Of a DNA stretch of 64,000 nt, positions 17,932 to 26,048 are shown piece after piece. The DNA comes from Selenomonas dianae (lineage in GTDB: Bacteria > Bacillota > Negativicutes > Selenomonadales > Selenomonadaceae): assembly GCF_030644225.1 (NCBI RefSeq), contig NZ_CP128650.1:1064001-1128000 (forward strand), in the 5' to 3' direction. The notes beneath the pieces are model-generated. The model was not told where the DNA came from, ran no database searches, and saw nothing but the letters and a program-made list of their open reading frames with translations. The position numbers were made by a program, and so were the translations under genes. Position 1 is the first letter of the stretch. The number at the start of each line of letters is the position of its first letter.

Positions 17932-17969
17932 GGAGAAGATATAGAATAAATTGGTGAAAGAGGATTTTC

Positions 17970-19019
17970 ATGAAGCGGTATACGCTGTTCACCATGATGA
18001 CAGCTCTTCTTGTAATTATAATCGCTGCAGGGTCTGCCTATCTCTCATCAGGCACTCGTACGATACAGCGCCATCCTATGCACGAAATTACAGCATACAC
18101 AACCTTTCCTGCGGAGATTGCGGCAGTACTCTCCGAGGAGTATGAAAAAGAGTATCATATCCGTGTCAATTTTATCCAACTGTCCCCTGAGCAGATTCTA
18201 AAGCGTCTCGATGAAGATGTGCATGAGGAAACTGCTGGAAAGGCAGCTCTTATTCTGGCGGATCGTGAAACATTGGATCGCGCTGCTGCTGCGGGGTATC
18301 TCGTTCCCTACATTTCGGAAAAAAACGACCAGATCGTGGATTCGTTTCGTCACCCCCATCGCTATTGGACGGGTGTATGGTACGATCCTGTTGTCTTTGC
18401 CGTCAATCAGGACTATTTGCGTACGCATATCGATCTGCCGAACTCATGGCAGATGCTTGCTCAGCAGCGTGACATTCGTATCGGAACGACAGATTTCATG
18501 GCAGCGGATGCCTCATCGAATTTGCTCTACAGCATGATCGCCGAGTATGGAGATCAGCGTGCATTTGAAATTTGGCGCAGGATTCAGCCGAAAATCATAC
18601 AGTATTCCAAATATCTGCATACGCCTGTACGACAAGCAGGTATGGGGGAAGTGGATCTCTCAGTCGCTGTACTTAGTGAAACATTGCGTTATGTCCATGA
18701 TGAGTACCCAATCCGTATTCTTTATCCCATGGATGGGACATCTGCGGTTATCTATGGATCGGGGATCGTTTTTTATGCGCCGGAACGTGATGTACATACA
18801 GCCGAGGATTTTACCGACTGGCTGCTCACAGATGAGGCACAGTTGGCTCTTGCACAACATCGCTTCTATTTGCTGACAACGAATCCGACGACATTGTCCT
18901 ATCAGATGTTTGCGGGGAAGAACATCAGCATTTTTAAGAGCAGACCGTACTTCAGCAAGGAGGAAAAGGAGATCCTCATGGATCGTTGGATCAAAGAAGT
19001 GCGGTTCTACGAAGAGTGA
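17970..19019 (+). CDS. Extracellular solute-binding protein, iron(III)-type (orphan)
   Basis: This 349-residue protein starts with a single hydrophobic segment (residues about 7-27) without a lipobox cysteine, so it is either secreted or membrane-anchored by the signal. The body follows the type II periplasmic binding fold of the Fe3+/spermidine class. It shows a first lobe strand E-I-T-A-Y-T-T-F, a middle W-T-G-V-W-Y-D-P-V-V-F-A-V-N hinge region, and a late G-S-G-I-V-F-Y-A-P-E. No permease or ATPase gene is adjacent, and the next gene is rimO. The ligand cannot be told from sequence. It could deliver to a transporter encoded elsewhere or act in sensing. Confidence 0.75.
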   Translation: MKRYTLFTMMTALLVIIIAAGSAYLSSGTRTIQRHPMHEITAYTTFPAEIAAVLSEEYEKEYHIRVNFIQLSPEQILKRLDEDVHEETAGKAALILADRETLDRAAAAGYLVPYISEKNDQIVDSFRHPHRYWTGVWYDPVVFAVNQDYLRTHIDLPNSWQMLAQQRDIRIGTTDFMAADASSNLLYSMIAEYGDQRAFEIWRRIQPKIIQYSKYLHTPVRQAGMGEVDLSVAVLSETLRYVHDEYPIRILYPMDGTSAVIYGSGIVFYAPERDVHTAEDFTDWLLTDEAQLALAQHRFYLLTTNPTTLSYQMFAGKNISIFKSRPYFSKEEKEILMDRWIKEVRFYEE

Positions 19020-19049
19020 GAAGAACGAAAGCCGGAGGAGAGTTTATCA

Positions 19050-20378
19050 GTGAAAGCAGGTTTTATCAGTCTCGGTTGTGCGAAGAATCTCGTGGATACA
19101 GAGGTTATGCTCGGAATTATGCAGGAGCATGGCATTGAGATCACCAATGAGCCGGCAGAGGCGGATATTCTGATTGTCAACACCTGCGCATTCATCCAGT
19201 CTGCAAAGGAAGAGTCCATTACTACGGTTCTTGGTATGGCGGACTATAAGGAAACGGGACGCTGCCGCAGTCTTATTGTGGCAGGCTGCCTTGGTCAGCG
19301 CTATGGGCAGCAGCTTCTTGACGAAATTCCTGAGGCAAATGCCATTATCGGTACAGGGGCATGGAGCCGTATCATGGAGGTCATTCAAGAGACGCTGAAA
19401 GGGCGGCGCCTCTTGATTGCGGGCAAGGATGAGACCATCTATGATGCCAAGACCCCGCGTCTGCGTACGACCCCAAACTATACCGCCTATGTCAAAATTG
19501 CTGAAGGATGTGATCATCGCTGTGCGTTCTGCGCGATTCCGCTGATTCGCGGCAGCTTCCGCAGCCGTGCGATTGAGGACATTGTGACCGAGGCGCGGGA
19601 TCTGGCAGAGAGCGGTGTACGTGAGATCGTCCTGATTGCCCAGGACAGTGCAAACTATGGGCTGGATCGCTACAAGAAGCCGATGCTTCCTGCACTTCTT
19701 CGGGAGTTGGCGAAGATCGAAAAGCTCGCATGGATTCGTGTTCTCTACAGTTATCCGAAATACTTTACGGATGAGCTTATTGACGTGTTTGCGACCGAGC
19801 CAAAGGTCGTTAAATACGTTGATCTTCCGCTTCAGCACGCACACAATGCGGTTCTGCGTTCGATGAACCGCCCTGATACGCGCGAGTCTGTAGAGAAGCT
19901 GATTCAAAAGCTGCGTGAACGTATCCCGGGAGTAGCGATTCGATCAACATTTATTGTTGGGTTTCCCGGTGAAACGGATACACATTACCAGACACTTCGC
20001 GCCTTTGTGGAAAAACAACGTTTTGATAAAGTTGGAATTTTTACCTATTCCGAGGAGGAGGATACGCCTGCAGCAGCGATGCCGAAGAAGGTTTCCGAGG
20101 AGGTCATGCAGGAGCGCTATCACGATTTAATGAGCCTCCAGAGCAAGATCTCCGAGGAGATCAATATCGGATTGGAAGGGCATGAAACAGACGTGCTGAT
20201 CGAGGGTCGTGATACAGAGCAGCAATCGATTGCTGTTGGGCGTTCTTATCGTGAGGCACCGGAAGTCGATGGGCAGATCTATCTCGAAGGCGATACAGAG
20301 AGTTATGTCGGTGAGATCGTTCGTGTCCGCCTTCTCCAAGGATTTACCTATGACATCGTTGGTGAAAGGGTAAAATGA
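19050..20378 (+). CDS. rimO: Ribosomal protein S12 methylthiotransferase RimO
   Basis: A radical-SAM enzyme that methylthiolates the conserved aspartate of ribosomal protein S12. The N-terminal UPF0004 domain supplies cysteines in S-L-G-C-A-K-N, N-T-C-A-F-I and A-G-C-L-G-Q-R-Y for the auxiliary cluster. The radical-SAM cluster motif C-D-H-R-C-A-F-C is in the middle, and a TRAM domain ends the 442 residues. The I-S-L-G-C-A-K-N-L-V-D-T-E start favours RimO over MiaB. The GTG start follows CGGAGGAG, and pncC overlaps at the stop. Confidence 0.96.
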   Translation: MKAGFISLGCAKNLVDTEVMLGIMQEHGIEITNEPAEADILIVNTCAFIQSAKEESITTVLGMADYKETGRCRSLIVAGCLGQRYGQQLLDEIPEANAIIGTGAWSRIMEVIQETLKGRRLLIAGKDETIYDAKTPRLRTTPNYTAYVKIAEGCDHRCAFCAIPLIRGSFRSRAIEDIVTEARDLAESGVREIVLIAQDSANYGLDRYKKPMLPALLRELAKIEKLAWIRVLYSYPKYFTDELIDVFATEPKVVKYVDLPLQHAHNAVLRSMNRPDTRESVEKLIQKLRERIPGVAIRSTFIVGFPGETDTHYQTLRAFVEKQRFDKVGIFTYSEEEDTPAAAMPKKVSEEVMQERYHDLMSLQSKISEEINIGLEGHETDVLIEGRDTEQQSIAVGRSYREAPEVDGQIYLEGDTESYVGEIVRVRLLQGFTYDIVGERVK

Positions 20379-20872
20379 TGGATAATGCATATGAATCTAG
20401 TGCGATGGAGACGGGGAAGGAACTCTATGCAGCAAACCTTACGATTTCCTGTGCAGAATCCTGTACGGGGGGACTTCTAACGAGTACGCTGACGGATGTC
20501 CCCGGAAGTTCTTCCTATGTTATCGGTAGTGTCGTTTCCTATTCCAACGATGTAAAAATGCGTGTTCTGCATGTGTCAGAGGAGACCCTTGCCGCATATG
20601 GCGCGGTTTCGGAGGAAACTGCACGTGAAATGGCAGAAGGTGTGCGCAGACTCATGGGTACGGATATTGGCATCAGCATCACCGGAATTGCGGGACCGGA
20701 TGGCGGCTCAGCGGAGAAACCTGTCGGATTGGTCTATATTGCGGCGGCAAATTCAGTGCAAACGCTTGTCAAAAAAAATATTTTTTTCGGGACACGAATT
20801 GAGAATAAATGCGCTGCAGTTGAAAAAGCGCTTGCTATGATACGAGATGTGATAAGGAGTTCCTCACGATGA
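20375..20872 (+). CDS. pncC: Nicotinamide-nucleotide amidohydrolase PncC (CinA C-terminal domain)
   Basis: Hydrolyses nicotinamide mononucleotide to the acid form in the pyridine-nucleotide salvage cycle. The 165-residue protein is the stand-alone CinA C-terminal domain, with the motifs S-C-A-E-S-C-T-G-G-L, G-A-V-S-E-E-T-A, and G-I-A-G-P-D-G-G-S-A-E-K-P-V-G. The CinA N-terminal molybdopterin-like domain is absent. There are two ATG codons in tandem at the rimO stop. The rimO-pncC pairing is common in Firmicutes. Confidence 0.93.
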   Translation: MMDNAYESSAMETGKELYAANLTISCAESCTGGLLTSTLTDVPGSSSYVIGSVVSYSNDVKMRVLHVSEETLAAYGAVSEETAREMAEGVRRLMGTDIGISITGIAGPDGGSAEKPVGLVYIAAANSVQTLVKKNIFFGTRIENKCAAVEKALAMIRDVIRSSSR

Positions 20873-21519
20873 AGAAATCTCGAAAGCTCGTTGCCGCCAT
20901 CAGCGCGGCGGTACTTTTGTCCGGTGTGTCGTACACAAATGCGGAGGTGTTTGCAGATACGGGGCAGGAGACCGCCGTAGACAATATTGCTTCTGCTGAA
21001 CTTTCCTATAATTATAAGAGTGCGACGTATGGCTATCAGATTATGTGCCCTAGAACGCCCGTTGGTGTCATCCCTGCCAGTGCACTTTTTGAAAATCGCG
21101 AGGGTGAGGTTCTGATTTTTGAAAACGAAGGATACCATATTAAATATGCTTGGGTTGTCCTTGTCCATGCTTTTCCCGAGGAGGCACTTCCGGATCTCAA
21201 TGCCATTGACCCTGATGAGGCGGCAGAACTTTTAAAAAAAATTATGGGCAGTAACGGATATGAGGGCATCATGCTCATAAATCTTTCAGAGGATAACAAG
21301 GCGATCTTTGCTACAACGGCAAAGGAAGTCGAAATTGATGAGGATGGTGACGGCGTAACGGACGCCACGGCAACGGCAGATACACAGATGGCGGTTCTGT
21401 TTTTCCGTGGGAAAAATGGTGAACGCTATGGACTGGAGCTTATCGATAATCCGGATCTGCGTGCTGCGTCTGTGTCTGCTCTTTTGGAGGGTGCACGGAC
21501 TATGCAATCATCGCTGTGA
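20869..21519 (+). CDS. Secreted protein of unknown function with one Ca-loop-like motif
   Basis: I do not recognise this 216-residue protein. It has a typical signal peptide (K-K-S-R-K, then a hydrophobic stretch, cleavage after T-N-A near residue 25). The mature part opens with a Y-N-Y-K-S-A-T-Y-G-Y-Q-I segment. An acidic loop D-E-D-G-D-G-V-T-D at 157-165 resembles EF-hand or thrombospondin-type calcium loops. There is no cysteine-rich region and no anchor. It overlaps the pncC stop (ATGA) and precedes a second secreted protein, so it is probably co-expressed. An envelope or periplasmic role is likely but unproven. Confidence 0.6.
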   Translation: MKKSRKLVAAISAAVLLSGVSYTNAEVFADTGQETAVDNIASAELSYNYKSATYGYQIMCPRTPVGVIPASALFENREGEVLIFENEGYHIKYAWVVLVHAFPEEALPDLNAIDPDEAAELLKKIMGSNGYEGIMLINLSEDNKAIFATTAKEVEIDEDGDGVTDATATADTQMAVLFFRGKNGERYGLELIDNPDLRAASVSALLEGARTMQSSL

Positions 21520-21561
21520 GCAGTTGTTTTCATTACGTGAAACATTGAAGGAGATAGATCA

Positions 21562-22743
21562 ATGAAGGTATCATCAAAGAAAACAGTCCTCACTGCTGCA
21601 GTGCTTGTTACGCTTTCTTCGAGTACAGGACTTGCTGCGACACAGGGAACGGTGGATTCACAGGAGCTCTTTCATGCAAACCGATTGGTCACAAACCCTC
21701 CGCATAAGCCTGCGATGGAAGAAAATGCTGTTGAGGATCGCTATGAAGCCTCCATATCGGCAAGGAAGAAATCTCCCGCAACGGTTCAAACTGCACCGGC
21801 TCCCGTTCCTGCAAAGAAAACAAGACCGGCACGCCTTCGTTGGGAGAGTGTTGATGCACGTCTTGCTGCACGCAATGCCGACCCGTCATTCAGCCTCTCT
21901 GTACAAAAGGCAAAACCCGTTATAATTACGGCAGAGGATGTCAAACGCGAGGAAAAGTTGGCGGCAAAGGAGGGGCGTCCTGTACAGGAACTGGTCGGAG
22001 ATGTGAATATGAATCGTCCCCAACCACCAGCGCCGCAGAAGAAGCCGGCATCAGAGGCATATGCTTCCGCAACAGCGGATGATACGAATACACCTTCTGC
22101 AGCACCGGAACAACAGGTTTTCGTCCGGGAATCCGCTGTGTCTGATGGTATGAATACAATTCCTTCTGCGGTGGAGCGTCCACAGCCTGTATCAATGCCG
22201 TCTGTACCTGCGCATGTGGTTCAGCCGAATACATCATCGGAGTATTTGGAGAAACGTCCATCACGTCCACGTATTCCACAGTTGCCCCCTGCGACGTTTT
22301 CATTGACACATCCAGCTGAAAATGGAGCAGCACCGAAGCCGCCGGAGCATTTTGCTGCACTTGATAGTGCAGTGACATCGCACCAGATTGCTGAACCTGT
22401 GTCGGATCGGATTCCGGCGGCAGAGCATTCTGTGCGACCCAACGGTGTTCCGGATATAACATCTCGCCCGAGACCACAGAGCACCGAAGAAGATGTTATG
22501 GGTCTTTCGGACGAGGTGCGGCGGCATATTCTTGCGGGTCAGCTTGCCATGGAGGTGCAGCTGCAGCGTGATCCAAGTGTTGCGGGAATGCGTGCCATTG
22601 CGAAGGTGCTGCGTGAGAATACAACATTGACACGAATGAAAAAGATCGATTTTCTCATCGGCTTTGGTCGTGCCCTTCATCAGAGCGGGCTTCCACGCCA
22701 GCAGCAGGCACTTCTTATCAAGACAATTGCGGAGGCGTTCTAA
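21562..22743 (+). CDS. Secreted proline-rich protein with C-terminal helical domain, unknown function
   Basis: The 393-residue product has a signal peptide (cleavage near residue 25, after G-L-A). It is followed by about 270 residues of low-complexity sequence rich in Pro, Ala, Glu and Val, likely extended and disordered. The last 80 residues or so form a charged helical domain starting at G-L-S-D-E-V-R-R-H-I and including R-M-K-K-I-D-F-L-I-G-F-G-R-A-L. The proline-rich linker could span periplasm or peptidoglycan. No family was recognised. A GGAG site precedes the ATG, and it lies 42 bases after the other secreted protein gene. Confidence 0.6.
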   Translation: MKVSSKKTVLTAAVLVTLSSSTGLAATQGTVDSQELFHANRLVTNPPHKPAMEENAVEDRYEASISARKKSPATVQTAPAPVPAKKTRPARLRWESVDARLAARNADPSFSLSVQKAKPVIITAEDVKREEKLAAKEGRPVQELVGDVNMNRPQPPAPQKKPASEAYASATADDTNTPSAAPEQQVFVRESAVSDGMNTIPSAVERPQPVSMPSVPAHVVQPNTSSEYLEKRPSRPRIPQLPPATFSLTHPAENGAAPKPPEHFAALDSAVTSHQIAEPVSDRIPAAEHSVRPNGVPDITSRPRPQSTEEDVMGLSDEVRRHILAGQLAMEVQLQRDPSVAGMRAIAKVLRENTTLTRMKKIDFLIGFGRALHQSGLPRQQQALLIKTIAEAF

Positions 22744-22772
22744 CCACTGCGCATAGGATACGGGGGAGAACT

Positions 22773-23837
22773 ATGAAGCATTTCAATATTGCTGTGATTG
22801 CAGGGGACGGCATTGGACCCGAGGTTATTGCCGAGGGGAAAAAGGTGTTTAGCGGAATTGCCAAGATAGACGGGGGATTCTCCATTTCATTTGAAGATTT
22901 CCCATGGGGATGCGAATACTACTTGAAAACGGGCGAGATGATGCCGGCTGATGGGCTGGATACGCTGAAGAATTTCGATGCCGTTTATCTCGGTGCAGTT
23001 GGATATCCCGGCGTTCCCGATCATGTTTCCCTTGGCGGCCTTCTGCTGCAAATTCGCCGAGGGTTCGATGAGTACATCAATCTGCGTCCCGTGCGTCTCC
23101 TAAAGGGGGCTCCATGCCCCCTCGCAGATGTATCAACGGACGATATAAATATGATTGTCGTGCGTGAGAACAGCGAGGGCGAATACGCGAATGTCGGTGC
23201 GCATCTCTATGCGGGGACGGAGCGTGAGCTGGCTCTGCAGACAGGTGTTTTTTCGCGGCATGGTTGTGAACGTGTCATTCGCTATGCTTATGAGCTTGCG
23301 CGGAGGGAGAAACGCTCACTCACATCGATCTCCAAAGGAAATGCTCTGCGTTACTCCATGGTGTTTTGGGATGAGATTTTCGCGGAGATTGGGAAGGAGT
23401 ACCCAGACGTGGAGACGCACAGTCTCCTCGTTGATGCGGCAAGTATGTTCTTTGTCAAAGATCCGAAACGTTTCGAGATCGTTGTGACGAGCAATCTGTT
23501 CGGCGATATACTGACCGACCTCGGTGCGGCGATTGCGGGTGGTATGGGGCTTGCTGCAGGTGCGAACCTCAATCCTGAACGGAAATTTCCGTCGATGTTC
23601 GAGCCGATTCATGGGAGTGCTCCGGATATTGCGGGGCAGGGGATTGCCAATCCGCTTGCCTCGATCTGGTCGATTAGTCAGATGCTCGACTTTTTAGGTG
23701 AGCATGAATGGGCGGATCGCATTCTCTCTGCAATTGAAACCCTGCTTGTGGAGCGCAGGACATTGACTCCGGATCTCGGCGGACGTGCCGGGACATCGGA
23801 AATTGGAGATGCAATTCTTGAGATTTTGGAACGCTGA
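22773..23837 (+). CDS. Isocitrate/isopropylmalate dehydrogenase family; D-malate or tartrate dehydrogenase type
   Basis: An NAD-dependent decarboxylating beta-hydroxyacid dehydrogenase of 354 residues. Conserved elements are I-A-G-D-G-I-G-P-E-V, the substrate loop R-P-V-R-L-L, R-E-N-S-E-G-E-Y, and F-E-P-I-H-G-S-A-P-D-I-A-G at the cofactor site. The V-G-Y-P-G-V-P-D-H-V-S-L-G-G-L-L-L segment and the R-E-N-S-E-G-E-Y box match the D-malate/tartrate dehydrogenase branch (DmlA/TtuC) better than LeuB, which also usually sits in a leu operon. Substrate is inferred. It stands without other catabolic genes. Confidence 0.75.
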   Translation: MKHFNIAVIAGDGIGPEVIAEGKKVFSGIAKIDGGFSISFEDFPWGCEYYLKTGEMMPADGLDTLKNFDAVYLGAVGYPGVPDHVSLGGLLLQIRRGFDEYINLRPVRLLKGAPCPLADVSTDDINMIVVRENSEGEYANVGAHLYAGTERELALQTGVFSRHGCERVIRYAYELARREKRSLTSISKGNALRYSMVFWDEIFAEIGKEYPDVETHSLLVDAASMFFVKDPKRFEIVVTSNLFGDILTDLGAAIAGGMGLAAGANLNPERKFPSMFEPIHGSAPDIAGQGIANPLASIWSISQMLDFLGEHEWADRILSAIETLLVERRTLTPDLGGRAGTSEIGDAILEILER

Positions 23838-23838
23838 A

Positions 23839-23853
23839 TTTATCAGTGCTTCC
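23839..23853. repeat. Solo end of the dispersed palindromic element
   Basis: TTTATCAGTGCTTCC is the exact reverse complement of 15 bases at the left end of the full element at 31692. It begins one base after the stop of the dehydrogenase gene. No second end is visible here, so this is a remnant or a chance match. Confidence 0.4.
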
Positions 23854-23871
23854 ACAAACAAGCAATAGAAA

Positions 23872-23894
23872 AGCGCGAGGCTCAGCCTTGCGCT
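23872..23894 (+). terminator. Possible weak terminator hairpin before galU
   Basis: AGCGCGAGG and CCTTGCGCT pair with one wobble around a 5-base loop. The downstream tract on the plus strand is CTATTTA, not a clean T run, so termination would be weak. Confidence 0.35.
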
Positions 23895-23923
23895 CTATTT
23901 ACATCATGGACGGAGTATCTAAG

Positions 23924-24808
23924 ATGAATGAATTTCGGCATATACGAAAGGCGGTCATTCCTGCAGCAGGATATGGAACGCGTTTTCTCCCTGCAACCAA
24001 GGCAACCCCGAAGGAAATGCTTCCGATTGTGGACAAACCAACCATTCAGTACATTGTGGAAGAGGCTCTTGCAAGCGGTATTGAGGACATCCTTATCATC
24101 AGTGGTCATGGCAAGCGTGCCATCGAAGACCATTTTGACTCGGCACCTGCGCTCGAACACGAACTTGAGCGAAAAGGGAAAAAGGATCTCCTCGATGTCC
24201 TGCGTAAGACTACGGATGTCAATGTCCACTATGTCCGTCAAAAATATATGCGCGGCTTGGGGGACGCGATCCTCTGTGCACGTAGTTTTGTCGGCAATGA
24301 GCCGTTTGCTGTACTGTTGGGGGATGATGTCGTCTATCATCCTGAGAAATCTGCACTGCGTCAGCTGATCGATATCTACGAAGAGAGGGGGGGCTCTATC
24401 CTCGGCTGTCAGGTAGTGTCGGATGAACAAGTTTTATCGTATGGTATTGTTGCAGGCGATGCGACGGAAAACATGCGTCTGATGCGTGTTTTTGATATGG
24501 TGGAGAAACCGTCTCTTGAGGAGGCACCAAGCCGCATGGCTGTACTCGGACGCTATATTATCAGCCCGGAGATCTTTGCCATTTTGTCTGACACAAAACC
24601 TGGCAAGGGAGGGGAGATTCAACTCACCGATGCACTCAAGGTTTTGGCACAGCGTGAGAACGTCTATGCCTATAACTTTGAGGGCAAACGATATGATTTG
24701 GGCGATAAGCTTGGGTTTTTGAAAGCAACCGTTGAATTTGCACTTCGCCGCAGTGATCTCGGAGCAGCGTTCCAAAAATATTTAAGAACCCTTGTAAAAA
24801 CATTGTGA
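23924..24808 (+). CDS. galU: UTP-glucose-1-phosphate uridylyltransferase
   Basis: Makes UDP-glucose for surface polysaccharides and glycolipids. The nucleotidyltransferase signature A-A-G-Y-G-T-R-F-L-P-A-T-K-A-T-P-K-E-M-L is intact, as are V-D-K-P-T-I-Q-Y-I-V and L-G-D-D-V. I chose the ATG at 23924 (294 residues) because GGAG lies 9 bases before it and the product then has the normal family N-terminus. An in-frame ATG at 23906 and further upstream codons lack a ribosome binding site and would place the hairpin inside the gene. Confidence 0.94.
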   Translation: MNEFRHIRKAVIPAAGYGTRFLPATKATPKEMLPIVDKPTIQYIVEEALASGIEDILIISGHGKRAIEDHFDSAPALEHELERKGKKDLLDVLRKTTDVNVHYVRQKYMRGLGDAILCARSFVGNEPFAVLLGDDVVYHPEKSALRQLIDIYEERGGSILGCQVVSDEQVLSYGIVAGDATENMRLMRVFDMVEKPSLEEAPSRMAVLGRYIISPEIFAILSDTKPGKGGEIQLTDALKVLAQRENVYAYNFEGKRYDLGDKLGFLKATVEFALRRSDLGAAFQKYLRTLVKTL

Positions 24809-24818
24809 GGCGATTGGT

Positions 24819-26048
24819 TTGCGAAAAGAAAATCAGGCAAATCTGGCGCTGGTTGTCAGTGTATGTGGCAGCATCGGGACTGCAGGACTGGGATCTTCTC
24901 TCATTTTGGACATGGTTCATCATGGTTTTTTGGCTGCAACCATCGGTGGACTTGCAGACTGGTTTGCGGTGAAGGCGATCTTTGGACGTCCGCTCGGCAT
25001 ATCGCATCGGACGGATATTCTTCGTCGCAATCGTGCGCGTATCATGGAGTCTCTTGTCCGATTTTCCGCAGATGATTTACTCAGCAAAAAGAACATCATG
25101 GATGTCATCGAGCGGGAGAAGATCGGTGCTCTTATTGTAGAGTATTTGGAATATCGCGGCGGTCGTGAGCGTCTGATTGAGGCATCTGTGGATATTCTCC
25201 GTCATGTGGCTTCAGATGTGGACAGCCGGAGTATTTCCAAGGAGCTGACCCCTTATATTATTCAGGCACTGCATACACTTCCGTTGGAGGACAGTTTTGC
25301 CGAACTTTTGAACGTATTGACCGAAGAACCCCATGCGGATCGTATTTTTAATATGTTGATCCGCATGGGACTTCAACTGATCCGCACGCAGGTGTTTCAA
25401 CAGCTGCTGCGTGAAAACATCGCATCCATACGCACGGAATATGAGGGCGATGGAGTCATTCGATCATTTGTCCTGTCTTTCTTTGATGATGAGATGATTG
25501 CGGAATGGCTGACCGGGCGTTTGGAGGATATTCTGCAAGCGGCAATGTCACATGATGACAGGCGACATCAAGACGGTGTCCGCGCACTTGTTTCCTTTGT
25601 AATGACACTGCGTTCTGACCCCAATTTGTACGAGGCACTCCATCGCTATAAAAACCATGTGATCGAGCACATCGGGACAGAAAATATTCTTGTGGACTTT
25701 ATTGAGTATCGAATAAAGGGCAGTCACCCATTTTGGATTCCCTATGTCAAGGAACTTCTGAATGAAAAGATCGATGTATTTGTGCATTCGGACGCATGGA
25801 AGAATCGAGCGGATCGCTGGTTAAAGGAACTTGCCGCTGCGGAAGTGGACAAACATCACGGGCTGATAGCGGACTTTGTGCGGGATTATCTGAACCAAAA
25901 GACAGATGATGAACTCATTGCTTTTGTAGAGGGAAAGGTACAGACCGATTTGCAGATGATTCGTGTGAATGGAGCGATTGTTGGTGCTTTTGTCGGCATG
26001 GCACTGTTCCTTTTCGTGACATTTGCAGAAAGGATGTGGGGGCTATGA
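24819..26048 (+). CDS. DUF445 membrane protein, first of a tandem pair
   Basis: A 409-residue protein with an N-terminal membrane segment, a long helical middle region, and a C-terminal membrane segment (V-N-G-A-I-V-G-A-F-V-G-M, then hydrophobic residues). The G-G-L-A-D-W-F-A-V-K-A-I-F-G-R-P-L-G motif near residue 45 is the hallmark of DUF445 (YheB-like) proteins, whose function is unknown. It uses a TTG start. The second DUF445 gene overlaps its stop with an ATGA junction, so the two are co-translated and may form a heteromeric complex. Confidence 0.88.
   Translation: MRKENQANLALVVSVCGSIGTAGLGSSLILDMVHHGFLAATIGGLADWFAVKAIFGRPLGISHRTDILRRNRARIMESLVRFSADDLLSKKNIMDVIEREKIGALIVEYLEYRGGRERLIEASVDILRHVASDVDSRSISKELTPYIIQALHTLPLEDSFAELLNVLTEEPHADRIFNMLIRMGLQLIRTQVFQQLLRENIASIRTEYEGDGVIRSFVLSFFDDEMIAEWLTGRLEDILQAAMSHDDRRHQDGVRALVSFVMTLRSDPNLYEALHRYKNHVIEHIGTENILVDFIEYRIKGSHPFWIPYVKELLNEKIDVFVHSDAWKNRADRWLKELAAAEVDKHHGLIADFVRDYLNQKTDDELIAFVEGKVQTDLQMIRVNGAIVGAFVGMALFLFVTFAERMWGL

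Noticed and set aside
19043-19070. Two TTTATCAGT words around the rimO start, resembling the end of the dispersed element
   Set aside because: The second is simply coding sequence (Phe-Ile-Ser), and the first lacks the GCTTCC end. There is no inverted partner.
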